Source: Moraxellaceae bacterium (GTDB lineage: Bacteria > Pseudomonadota > Gammaproteobacteria > Pseudomonadales > Moraxellaceae). Taken from it: 55,638 nt of DNA. Location: positions 1-55,638 of the forward strand of contig JAGLBJ010000004.1 of assembly GCA_018260315.1 (NCBI GenBank). Reading direction: 5' to 3'. Positions 28,513 through 39,805 of the stretch are shown here, piece by piece (the stretch's first letter is position 1; each line of letters opens with the position of its first letter). The notes under the pieces were generated by a model. The model was not told the DNA's origin and did not search any database. It was given only the letters and a program-made list of their open reading frames with translations. The position numbers were made by a program, and so were the translations under genes.

Positions 28513-30195
28513 TTAGGTGTGCGGGATATCTTTACGCAATTCCTTACGCAAGATTTTACCCACGTTTGATTTAGGTAAATCTTTAACAAACTCGACATAA
28601 CGCGGCCGCTTGTAACCGGTCAGGTTTTCTTTGGCATAGGCCATCAATTCCTGTTCGGTCAAACTGTCGTCTTTTTTAACCACAAACAGTTTGGGCACTT
28701 CACCACTTTTTTCGTCGGGTACGCCAATCGCGGCGGCTTCCAACACTTTAGGGTGATGGGTAATCACTTCTTCAATTTCATTAGGATAGACGTTAAAACC
28801 AGATACCAAAATCATGTCTTTTTTACGGTCGACAATTTTAAAGAAACCGCGCTCGTCCATAATCCCGATATCGCCACTTCTAAAAAAACCGTCCGCCGTC
28901 ATTACATTAGCCGTTTCATCGGTGCGTTGCCAGTAGCCTTTCATGACCTGAGGCCCGCGAATACACAGCTCACCACGCTCTCCTTGAGCGACGGGCTGAC
29001 CGTCATCATCTAAAATAATCACATCGGTAGAGGGCATTGGAATGCCAATCATACCAGTATATTCTTTAATATTAGGCGGATTGGCAGTTGCCACAGGCGA
29101 TGTTTCCGACAAACCATAGCCTTCAATAATCGGGTGTCCTACCAATTTTTGCCATGCGGTCGCTGTTGCTGGCATAACTGCCATGCCGCCGCCCATGGAT
29201 ATTTTAAGGCCGCTATGGTCTAGCGATTTAAAGCCATCATTGTTGGCTAAGGCATTAAACAAGGTATTGACTGCTGGAAAAAATGCCGGTTTGTATTGGT
29301 CAAATTCTTTTACCAGGCCTGCAATATCACGTGGATTAGGGATCAATATATTCATGCCGCCTTTATACATGCCATACATTGCGCAGACTGTAAACGCAAA
29401 AATATGATATAGCGGCAGGGCACACATGGTTGAACGTGCTTCGTCCGACTCACCAAACACCGATACAAACAGCGCATCGACTTGCAGTAAATTGGCCAAT
29501 AAATTTTTATGGGTCAGTTCGGCACCTTTAGCAACGCCGGTCGTACCGCCCGTGTATTGCAAAACGGCGGTATCATTCAACGTAAGTTGCGGACGGGTAT
29601 AGGGTAATTTTTGCCCTTTAGCAACGACTTTATTAAAGCCAATCGTGTTTGATAAATTATAGGTGGGAATTTCTTTACGCACATATTTTAAAACGCTATT
29701 GACCACCAGGCCCTTTGGAAAGCCCAGTAAATCGCCAACAGTTGCGACAATCACCTGACGAACAGGGGTATTTTCGGCTACTTCTGCAAACACACTGGCA
29801 AATTTATCCAAAATAACCAACACTTCAGCGCCGGCATCTTGCAATTGATGTTCAAGTTCGCGAGCTGTGTACAAAGGGTTGACATTAACTAAAATCATGC
29901 CGCTGCGCAAAATACCAATCATAGCGATGGGGTATTGCAAAATATTAGGCAACATAATAGCAACACGCGCGCCTTTTTTCAGGCCTAAAGACTGCAGATA
30001 CGCTGAAAAAGCGCGGCTTTCTTGGTCTACATCACGAAAGGTAAGACGCTTATTCATGCACACGAAGGCATCGTGGCTGCCAAACTTTTGGAAATTGCGT
30101 TCAAAAATATCAATGAGTGAGGTATTTTCTGCCGGCAGTACAATTTCTGGCCTAATGCCAACCTCTTTATAAGTTTCCAGCCAAAGCTTATCCAT
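28513..30195 (-). CDS. fadD: Long-chain fatty acid-CoA ligase
   Basis: FadD activates long-chain fatty acids to acyl-CoA at the inner membrane for beta-oxidation or, here, possibly for acyl-CoA reductase. 560 aa. ANL-family motifs: YTGGTTGVAKGAELTHKNL (AMP loop), EGYGLSETSP, YWQRTDETANVM ... GFFRSGDIGIMDERGFFKIVDRKKDMI and the C-terminal lysine in SNVGKILRKELR. GAGGAG lies 9-10 bp before the ATG. Monocistronic. Confidence 0.95.
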   Translation of the reverse strand: MDKLWLETYKEVGIRPEIVLPAENTSLIDIFERNFQKFGSHDAFVCMNKRLTFRDVDQESRAFSAYLQSLGLKKGARVAIMLPNILQYPIAMIGILRSGMILVNVNPLYTARELEHQLQDAGAEVLVILDKFASVFAEVAENTPVRQVIVATVGDLLGFPKGLVVNSVLKYVRKEIPTYNLSNTIGFNKVVAKGQKLPYTRPQLTLNDTAVLQYTGGTTGVAKGAELTHKNLLANLLQVDALFVSVFGESDEARSTMCALPLYHIFAFTVCAMYGMYKGGMNILIPNPRDIAGLVKEFDQYKPAFFPAVNTLFNALANNDGFKSLDHSGLKISMGGGMAVMPATATAWQKLVGHPIIEGYGLSETSPVATANPPNIKEYTGMIGIPMPSTDVIILDDDGQPVAQGERGELCIRGPQVMKGYWQRTDETANVMTADGFFRSGDIGIMDERGFFKIVDRKKDMILVSGFNVYPNEIEEVITHHPKVLEAAAIGVPDEKSGEVPKLFVVKKDDSLTEQELMAYAKENLTGYKRPRYVEFVKDLPKSNVGKILRKELRKDIPHT

Positions 30196-30334
30196 TGTGT
30201 CAACTCCTCGTGTTTTATATACCTTGATGTATTATGGTTAAGATAGCATAGCCATGCTGTAGATTAAATGCCCAACTGCGCTCTTTTATCCCTAAGGACG
30301 CAATTCTGGGGAAAGAACGAGTGTTAAGTATAAC

Positions 30335-32967
<2,633 letters not shown>

Positions 32968-33051
32968 TTAATAGAGGCCGAGGGTGCTTTTAAGAAGGGC
33001 AATTTTAACGTATTATCTAAGGGAATACCAAAGTTAAACTGGAATTCTTAA

Positions 33052-33090
33052 TGGGAGTTTGGGCCGATTTTATCATGGTGGGAGTTTGGG
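33052..33090. repeat. 12-bp direct repeat upstream of murD
   Basis: TGGGAGTTTGGG occurs at 33052-33063 and 33079-33090, 27 bp apart start to start, in the 240-bp gap between the ETF-QO stop and murD. It could be a regulator site for murD-ftsW or a chance duplication. Confidence 0.4.
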
Positions 33091-33111
33091 AGTCTAAAAT
33101 ATCCTGCGATT

Positions 33112-33138
33112 AAAAAAGGCCGCCTAAGCAACCTTTTT
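33112..33138 (-). terminator. Terminator of ETF-QO gene
   Basis: On the minus strand AAAAAGGTTGC pairs with GCGGCCTTTTT (11 bp, two G-U pairs) around TTAG, followed by T's. Confidence 0.75.
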
Positions 33139-33189
33139 ATTCAAACCATTAAAACATCAAACCGTATAAATCTACTGTAACGGTTTGAC

Positions 33190-34845
33190 CTACATATTGG
33201 GATAGTTTGGCCCGCCACCACCTTCAGGACAAACCCAGGTGATATTTTGCGCAGGGTCTTTAATGTCGCAGGTTTTACAGTGGACGCAGTTTTGCGCGTT
33301 AATCACAAACTTGGCACCTTCGGCACTCGATACCACTTCATACACACCTGCCGGGCAATACAGTCGAGCAGGCTCACCATATAACGGCAGATTTTTCTTA
33401 ATGGGAATGGCTGCATCACGTAACGTTAAATGCGAAGGCTGGTCTTCTTCATGGTTGGTATTGGACATAAACACTGACGACAGTTTATCAAAGCTAATTT
33501 TACCATCAGGTTTAGGATAGGTCGGCACATACGATTGCGACGCTAAATTAAGTGATTTATAGTCGGGTTTGGTATCGCGCACGGTAAACGGAATTTTGAA
33601 CATGTGCTGGTCAATCCAGTTTAACCCTCCCCCCATTAAAGTACCCATACGATGCATCGCCGACCCAAAGTTACGTGATGCATATAATTCTTCATATAAC
33701 CAGCTGGCTTTAAATTTATCAGTATAGGCAGTTAATTCATCACCCGAACGGCCTGCTTTTAGGGCTTCAAATACCGCTTCAGCGCATAACATGCCAGACT
33801 TCATGGCGGTATGAGTCCCCTTAATTTTGGCAAAATTTAAGAAGCCTGCATCATCACCAATTAAGCAGCCACCTGGAAAAGTCAATTTAGGCAATGAATT
33901 TAACCCGCCTTTAACAACGGCACGCGCACCATAAGCGACCCGTTTGCCGCCTTCTAAATATTGACTAATTAATGGATGATGCTTCCAACGTTGCATTTCA
34001 TCAAAGGGGGATAAGAACGGATTTTCATAGGATAAATCAATAATCATGCCGAGGGTAATTTGGTTATTTTCAGCATGATATAACCACCAACCACCAGTGC
34101 TACCCGTATCAGTTAAGGGCCAACCTGCACCATGCATCACCAAACCTGCTTTATGTTTAGTCGGGTCAATATCCCAGAGTTCTTTAATGCCCAAACCATA
34201 ATGCTGCGGGTCTGCATCTTTGTTTAAATCGAACCGACTCATCAGGCGTTTGCCCAAATGGCCGCGACACCCTTCGGCAAATAGGGTGTACTTGGCGTGC
34301 AGTTCATAACCCGGCGTAAAGCTGCCTTTTTGTTCGCCCTCTTTGCTAATGCCCATGTCACCGGTTACAATCCCTTTAACGGCACCATTATCGTCATATA
34401 AAATATCGGACGCGGAAAACCCGGGGAAAATGGTTACTTCAAGTTCCTCAGCCTTGGTTGCAAGCCAACGGCACACATTGCCAAGCGACACAATGTAGTT
34501 ACCTTCATTGTGCATTGTTTTATGAGTCAGGGCATCGGGGACTTTAACGTATTTGGTTGGGCTACGTAAAATAATCACCTGATCTTCAGTGGCCGGGACG
34601 TTAAGCGGCGCGCCTTGCTCTTTCCAGTCGGGGAATAATTCATTTAAGGCGCGAGGCTCAATTACTGCACCCGATAAAATATGGGCACCAATTTCCGAGC
34701 CTTTTTCAACCAAACAGACTGATAAATCGGGTAAGTTGCCGGCAATGGCTAATTGACGCAGTTTAATAGCGGCCGATAGACCAGCCGGTCCTCCCCCAAC
34801 GATGACAACATCAAATTCCATGGCTTCGCGTTCGATGTGTTCCAT
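33190..34845 (-). CDS. etfD: Electron transfer flavoprotein-ubiquinone oxidoreductase
   Basis: ETF-QO passes electrons from ETF (fed by acyl-CoA and amino-acid dehydrogenases) to ubiquinone at the membrane. 551 aa. FAD-binding VVIVGGGPAGLSAAIKL at residue 13, GAVIEPRALNELFP, LFAEGCRGHLGK, CLIGDDAGFLNFAKIKGTHTAMKSG and a C-terminal 4Fe-4S site of CPAGVY ... NCVHCKTCDIKDP ... WVCPEGGGGP. GGAG precedes the ATG by 6 bp. It fits with fadD in fatty-acid oxidation; no etfAB in view. Confidence 0.95.
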   Translation of the reverse strand: MEHIEREAMEFDVVIVGGGPAGLSAAIKLRQLAIAGNLPDLSVCLVEKGSEIGAHILSGAVIEPRALNELFPDWKEQGAPLNVPATEDQVIILRSPTKYVKVPDALTHKTMHNEGNYIVSLGNVCRWLATKAEELEVTIFPGFSASDILYDDNGAVKGIVTGDMGISKEGEQKGSFTPGYELHAKYTLFAEGCRGHLGKRLMSRFDLNKDADPQHYGLGIKELWDIDPTKHKAGLVMHGAGWPLTDTGSTGGWWLYHAENNQITLGMIIDLSYENPFLSPFDEMQRWKHHPLISQYLEGGKRVAYGARAVVKGGLNSLPKLTFPGGCLIGDDAGFLNFAKIKGTHTAMKSGMLCAEAVFEALKAGRSGDELTAYTDKFKASWLYEELYASRNFGSAMHRMGTLMGGGLNWIDQHMFKIPFTVRDTKPDYKSLNLASQSYVPTYPKPDGKISFDKLSSVFMSNTNHEEDQPSHLTLRDAAIPIKKNLPLYGEPARLYCPAGVYEVVSSAEGAKFVINAQNCVHCKTCDIKDPAQNITWVCPEGGGGPNYPNM

Positions 34846-35056
34846 GTGGAACTCCTTTTAAATGGTGGCATTTTATATGCACTTTGCAAATCTTTATTAA
34901 ATCTGACACAACGCATTAAAAAAATTAACCGCTATCGTTTGCATGTGGTCAATCCTAGGATAATAGACTGGCATACAACGAATGCCCTAAAATAGATGAC
35001 TAGTATAGAAGTTTTAGGCCTTGTGCGCCAACGAAATACACCAATTTTATACGCAT

Positions 35057-35716
35057 TTATTTGCGCTGTTTTGATCGGCTTTTTAAAATTTGTTTGAGTG
35101 AACCCCATTGCTCAAGCAATTGAAACGGCAAGGTAATTCCAGCAAACGCCCATGCAAACGGAAACAGCACCAATTGACGCAATGGATTAGAGCCGCCGAC
35201 CTGCTGGCGTTCGGTGACTTGGCTTTTGGTGTAAATATTGACGGCATAGGAGAGATTTAACGGTTGAGATTTGACAGTAATCGCGCTTAAATTATTAACT
35301 GGCGGATGCACGCGGCCTTTAATCGCAATATTGAAGCAAAATCGCTGAGCATTCATACGCAAATCGCTGGCATCGCTGCTGTCTCGGCCGTTATTTTGCA
35401 GCATCGTATCATAATCGGCGCGGCTAAACGTATCTTCAAGTTTCACCTAGGTACGCGGCATATTGCCCTGAAAGTTACGATCATTTAAGCGGGCATAAAA
35501 CACTAACGGATTAGGCCCATGGACGTATTCTGGATTTAACATGGGCAACAATTGCGCCAGTTCATCGTCGCCTTGTATCAGTATATCACTATTTTTTTCG
35601 CTCATAGTGACCAGACTGCTTGCACCAAGATTGGCTAAGGTTTGGCGCATTTTAACCGTTTTAACCCGATAACCTTGTTGCAACAATTCAGTCGTGGCAC
35701 CACCCTGAAAGTTCAA
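35057..35716 (-). pseudogene. Membrane-associated protein gene split by in-frame TAG
   Basis: Two open frames, 35447-35716 and 35057-35446, lie in the same reading frame with a single TAG (35447-35449) between them. The protein text runs smoothly across it: ...NFQGNMPRT-stop-VKLEDTFSRADYDT.... Neither half has a good start: the first begins only at TTG, the second at GTG straight after the stop, with no ribosome site. Upstream, a one-base deletion near 35716 would restore more sequence (TRTYVDC before NFQGG). The C-terminal part has one hydrophobic segment (LVLFPFAWAFAGITLPF) and a basic tail. I do not recognise the family. Most likely a decayed gene; TAG readthrough is possible but unsupported. 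Confidence 0.6.
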
Positions 35717-35898
35717 CAGTCAACATAAGTACGGGTATCGGGCCTAAACGGAATCTATTAATGCCATGCGTAATACGTCTGTCCCATTATTTTGAAAGCT
35801 TATAGTAACATAACTCTATTATTTCTATAATGAACTCAGCGGTTTTATGCAGTACTCTATAGATTATTGTTTCTCTTTTTAAGTTAAATTCAACGATT

Positions 35899-36492
35899 AT
35901 GACCACCCAAACCGACACCCTCGCCGAGCACCTGAACGCATTATCCAATATACCGGCTGCTTTGCCGCTCGAACAATGGAGTCCGCAATTTTGTGGAAAA
36001 ATGGATTTGACCATTGATGCTGCTGGCCAATGGTGGCATGAAGGCGCACGCATGACACGCCAGTCCCTGATTAACTTATTTGCCAAAGTGCTTTGGCGTG
36101 AAGAAGACGCGAACGGTAACCGTCAGCATGACCGATTTTTTTTAAAAACGCCGGTTGAAAAAATTGAAATTCACGTGGCTGATGTGCCGTTGATTATTAC
36201 CCAGTTTGATTATATTTTACCGACTCAAGCGGGGCATGCACCTACGATTTATCTAACCGCACAAACCGGCGAGTATTTTGCCATAGATGCCGAACATATA
36301 CCGTTTATGCGCAACTATCAAGGTGAATGGCGCCCTTACGTACGGGTACGGCGTAACCTAGAAGCACGTATTGAACGGCATGTGTTTTATCAGTGGAGCG
36401 AGTTGGGCCAATGGTTTGACGAGGCCGGACAAACGGGATTTCGCTTACAGAGTGGCAATTTATCGTTTACATTAGCCATACCAACTCCATAA
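35899..36492 (+). CDS. DUF1285 protein
   Basis: 197 aa soluble protein. CGKMDLTIDAAGQWWHEGARMTR, LINLFAKVLWRE and FFLKTPVEKIEI agree with DUF1285, a two-domain family of unknown function found in pseudomonads and Acinetobacter relatives. It is 12 bp upstream of murI on the same strand, so the two are likely cotranscribed, but no functional link is known. No clear ribosome site. Confidence 0.8.
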   Translation: MTTQTDTLAEHLNALSNIPAALPLEQWSPQFCGKMDLTIDAAGQWWHEGARMTRQSLINLFAKVLWREEDANGNRQHDRFFLKTPVEKIEIHVADVPLIITQFDYILPTQAGHAPTIYLTAQTGEYFAIDAEHIPFMRNYQGEWRPYVRVRRNLEARIERHVFYQWSELGQWFDEAGQTGFRLQSGNLSFTLAIPTP

Positions 36493-36504
36493 GCCTCCGT
36501 TCCC

Positions 36505-37371
36505 ATGTTAAAACCTTACACTGCACCGATTGGCGTTTTTGATTCGGGTTTGGGGGGGCTGTCGGTTGTGCAGCAGCTTCAGGCTAAAATGCCACTTGAA
36601 CCCATTTTATATTTTGCCGATACCCTGCATGTGCCTTACGGTGAACGCAGCGATTCTGAAATACGTGAATTAACCGCCGCCGCCGTGCATTGGCTCTATG
36701 AAAATGGCTGCAAGGCTGTAGTTGTAGCCTGCAACACTGCCTCTGCCTTTAGTTTAAGCCATTTACGTGATTTTTATGGCGAAACACTGCCTATCATTGG
36801 GCTAGTGCCAGCCGTTAAACCGGCCGTACAAGCCACTCAAACAGGACATATTGGGGTGTTGGCAACGCAAGGCACTTTACGCGGTTCACTGTTAAAAGAC
36901 GTCATTGAGCAGTATGCCAAACCTGCTGGCGTTACCGTTCATACAGCTATGAGTCCTCTTTTGGTGCCCTTTGTTGAACGTGGACAGCAACATAGTCAAG
37001 CCTGCTATGCTGAGTTAAAACAGATTTTAGCGCCTTTAGCGGCTAATCAAGTAGACCAGTTGGTATTAGGCTGCACGCATTATCCATTTTTGGCTCAAGC
37101 AATTGAAACGCTTTATCCAAACGTGTTTACCTTGGTTGATTCAGGTGCGGCCGTAGCGCGACAAACCGAACGAATCCTGGCCCATCAACATCAATTAATA
37201 GATGATCCGTTACATCAATATTCCAAGCCGCCCGTCAGCAAAAATCTTTCCTTGACGTTGCGTATGGTCGTCACCGGATCGGTTGCACAGAGTCGACCTG
37301 TCGTTGAACAGTTACTTCATCATCATGCCTTTAAACGTCCATTTATGCTTCAAAATGCCTATCACGATTAA
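36505..37371 (+). CDS. murI: Glutamate racemase
   Basis: MurI interconverts L- and D-glutamate, giving the D-Glu used by MurD. 288 aa. The two catalytic cysteines are in VVACNTASAF and LGCTHYPFL; the opening IGVFDSGLGGLSVV supplies the active-site aspartate and serine, and YFADTLHVPYGERS follows. Directly after the DUF1285 gene. No terminator is seen behind it. Confidence 0.95.
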   Translation: MLKPYTAPIGVFDSGLGGLSVVQQLQAKMPLEPILYFADTLHVPYGERSDSEIRELTAAAVHWLYENGCKAVVVACNTASAFSLSHLRDFYGETLPIIGLVPAVKPAVQATQTGHIGVLATQGTLRGSLLKDVIEQYAKPAGVTVHTAMSPLLVPFVERGQQHSQACYAELKQILAPLAANQVDQLVLGCTHYPFLAQAIETLYPNVFTLVDSGAAVARQTERILAHQHQLIDDPLHQYSKPPVSKNLSLTLRMVVTGSVAQSRPVVEQLLHHHAFKRPFMLQNAYHD

Positions 37372-37814
37372 GACTTTTTACGGCTTGATAGCTTGACATT
37401 ATGCGTCTTTATTAAAAATCGTTTATACTACTGTCTTGGGGTATATTGTTATTAGGTTTTTTTACCCACTGGCTTCTTTCACAACATAATGTTTTTAATC
37501 ACTTTCTAGGAAGGCATTGTCATACAACTACCATTGAGCTTCTTATAGTAGGCAGTTTGTCTGAGTCTTATTTCAACGTATTCATGTTAAACAGTCAGTA
37601 GAATAGACTCTAATAATCTAAAAGTACGTTAAATTTTAGGTTATCTTACGGCGCTTTTTTACTGTAGGAAATTTCTGAATAATTTACTAAAAAAATCAGT
37701 ACTTTGGTCCATGATTGGAAATGACCTGTTAATACAAAAAAACGCTAAGCGGTGATCAGCAACATAGACCATCATGGGTGGCTCGGGCAATCGATTCAGT
37801 TTAAGGAGATAAGC
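37372..37814. other. AT-rich spacer before the DUF4062 gene
   Basis: 443 bp with no supported gene, tRNA or terminator. The only clear signal is the AAGGAG at 37803-37808 that belongs to the next gene. Confidence 0.4.
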
Positions 37815-38876
37815 GTGACAGACCGGCGTTATTATGCGTTTATCAGTACCTCCGGGACAGATATGCAAGACGAGTATGCGGTACTTACGCAAGCATTGTT
37901 AGAGCAGGGTATCTTTAGCTGGTCGCCCGCCCAGAGTCGCATGTACGAGCTCGATTTTGTTCGTAAGCAAATTGACCAATGTGACTATTACATTTTGTTA
38001 CTGGGTAATCATTACGGCAGGCTAGATGGCTCGGGAGCAAGTTTTATGCATCTTGAATATATTCATGCCATCACCAAACAAAAGCCGATTATTGCTATTC
38101 GTCACCATTGGCCCGATTTAAACACCCCCACTGTATTAGATGACCCGGAAGCGCGTAGCCCCTTTGGTAAATTTCGCCGTCAGGTTCAAGAGCGCAAACA
38201 GGCCACGTTTTTTTTAGCCTATGATGATGCAAGCAATTTAAGCACGGCCATTAAACGTCATGTGCCACGTTGCGTTAATTTATATCCTACCACAGGCTGG
38301 GTGCGTGCCAATGCCCGGCAATCCACGTTAAATGTGAGTAGCGATACACTGGCATTGCAAGAAGAAGTGATTCAGTTACGCAAAAAACTGGCCCTGATAG
38401 ACCGACGTGTCAAAGAGACCCCTGCGCTTAACCCCATTTTGCCGGCAATAATGAAAACAATGCCTGCACCAGTGAGTCATGAAGCGGAAACGCTTAATTT
38501 TGCGTTTACGGTGCAAGCCTATCAGGAGGGTAATTTTAAAGAACTTAAACTAAATAAAACGATGCGTTGGGATGAAATTTTAACGATTTTAGGGCCTAGC
38601 TTTCATCCGCCCGCTCCTGAAGACCAGTTTGGCCGCGTGATCAATGATTATTTAAATAGCAGTGCGCTTAGTCTGGCACGCGAACAGATGCCACGAGCCC
38701 ATGCTATTGCGCGCGCTCAAATCAATACGCAATCGCTGCATCAGATTAAAACCCAGATGAAAAATAATCACTGGATTGCGCCTATAAGTCGTGATGAACG
38801 CAAGCGCCTGTTGTGGGAATTAACTGAAGAAGGCAATCAGATTTTACAAAAGTCGTTTACCTCAATGCCGCGCTAA
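37815..38876 (+). CDS. DUF4062 protein with coiled coil and winged-helix-like end
   Basis: 353 aa from a GTG start: AAGGAG sits 6 bp upstream and the domain begins at once (TDRRYYAFIST); an ATG at 37752 lacks a ribosome site. Residues 5-100 match DUF4062, a Rossmann-like domain related in fold to TIR-type modules (YYAFISTSGTDMQDEYAVLTQAL, IDQCDYYILLLGNHYGRLDGSG, IHAITKQKPIIAI). About residues 175-205 form a short coiled coil (LALQEEVIQLRKKLALIDRR). The last 130 residues are helical and end in a winged-helix-like run (RKRLLWELTEEGNQILQ). DUF4062 proteins occur in several defence or signalling settings; the job here is unknown. It is isolated, between an AT-rich spacer and a MITE. Confidence 0.75.
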   Translation: MTDRRYYAFISTSGTDMQDEYAVLTQALLEQGIFSWSPAQSRMYELDFVRKQIDQCDYYILLLGNHYGRLDGSGASFMHLEYIHAITKQKPIIAIRHHWPDLNTPTVLDDPEARSPFGKFRRQVQERKQATFFLAYDDASNLSTAIKRHVPRCVNLYPTTGWVRANARQSTLNVSSDTLALQEEVIQLRKKLALIDRRVKETPALNPILPAIMKTMPAPVSHEAETLNFAFTVQAYQEGNFKELKLNKTMRWDEILTILGPSFHPPAPEDQFGRVINDYLNSSALSLAREQMPRAHAIARAQINTQSLHQIKTQMKNNHWIAPISRDERKRLLWELTEEGNQILQKSFTSMPR

Positions 38877-38915
38877 GCAACCTTTTATCATGAGGGGTTG
38901 ATATTTTTTAAATAT

Positions 38916-39090
38916 TAGGGCATGTCCTCAGTTGGGCGGTTATTCCTTAAATGGGCTAACTACAGGCTAAATTTTGTCAAACTGCGTTAAACATTTTGTA
39001 AAGATTCCAATATTACCTGCGATATTTGCCTTGTTTGCCTTAAAATTTATCGTCCTTTTAATCACATTTCCCAAATGAGGACACGCCCTA
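38916..39090. mobile_element. 175-bp MITE-like element
   Basis: Ends are TAGGGCATGTCCTCA (38916-38930) and TGAGGACACGCCCTA (39076-39090), inverted repeats with one mismatch in 15; the match continues for about 21 bp with two mismatches (TTGGG). TA at both outer ends suggests a TA target duplication. There is no coding capacity. It therefore looks like a non-autonomous element moved by an IS of the kind with GGGC... termini; the family cannot be named safely. A diverged copy of one end lies at 15681-15709. It sits 39 bp after the DUF4062 stop and just beyond the stop of the methyltransferase gene at 39100. Confidence 0.75.
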
Positions 39091-39099
39091 GTCCATGGG

Positions 39100-39747
39100 T
39101 TAATCAATGCGCTCTGCCATGGTAACCGTATAGGTTTTTCCCTGTTTTAATTTTTGACTGTTTCCAAAAACCTCTTTAAAGGTGCGCTGCATAAATTCAC
39201 GTAAGCCATTAATCGTCACGACATAAAACCGCCCGCCCATCGGCATCGCATGATAAGCATCCATCAAATATAAATAATGCTGCTCTTTACTGGCTTTAGC
39301 GGGTAAATTGGACATAACCAAATCAAATTTAAGCTTCGGGTCGACGTGCAAAAATCCATTGGATAACTGTACATAGGTATTACCGAGTTGATTAAGCATA
39401 CAGTTTTTTTGCGCGTACTCGACCGCAACAAAATCTTTATCGATTAATACATGCTGACCCTGTGGACACATTTTAGCTGCCGCCATACCCAGTACCCCAT
39501 AGCCACAGCCTAAATCAATGGAATGAAGCGCCGGTTTAAATTCGATATGGTCGAGTAGTAATAACGAACCTTCATCAAGCTTTTCCGGTGAAAATAGCCC
39601 CCAGGTCGAATGAAACGTCAAACTATGCCCCAAGACAGGCGCGGTGAAGACCTGGTCTTGCCGCCACTTTTGCCGCATATGTTCAAGTTCAAAACGGTCA
39701 CGACCTTTTGTTGTAATGCGTTCCGATAAATCTGCTGGGAGGGTCAT
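39100..39747 (-). CDS. Class I SAM methyltransferase (MTS/RsmC-like)
   Basis: 215 aa. SAM motif I reads HSIDLGCGYGVLG near residue 77; VLIDKDFVAVEYAQKN is motif II. FHSTWGLFSPEKLDEGSLLLLDHI upstream of motif I is the arrangement of the small methyltransferase domain of RsmC/RlmG rRNA guanine-N2 enzymes. The target motif IV, normally NPP(F/Y), is here NLPAK, a change that could alter substrate or activity. No N-terminal domain as in full RsmC. Downstream of the phosphatase gene by 58 bp. Confidence 0.75.
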   Translation of the reverse strand: MTLPADLSERITTKGRDRFELEHMRQKWRQDQVFTAPVLGHSLTFHSTWGLFSPEKLDEGSLLLLDHIEFKPALHSIDLGCGYGVLGMAAAKMCPQGQHVLIDKDFVAVEYAQKNCMLNQLGNTYVQLSNGFLHVDPKLKFDLVMSNLPAKASKEQHYLYLMDAYHAMPMGGRFYVVTINGLREFMQRTFKEVFGNSQKLKQGKTYTVTMAERID

Positions 39748-39805
39748 GGCGCTATATTCCTTGATTTTTAATAGGTTATTTCATTTAATTTCAAAAGCTG
39801 GGCGC

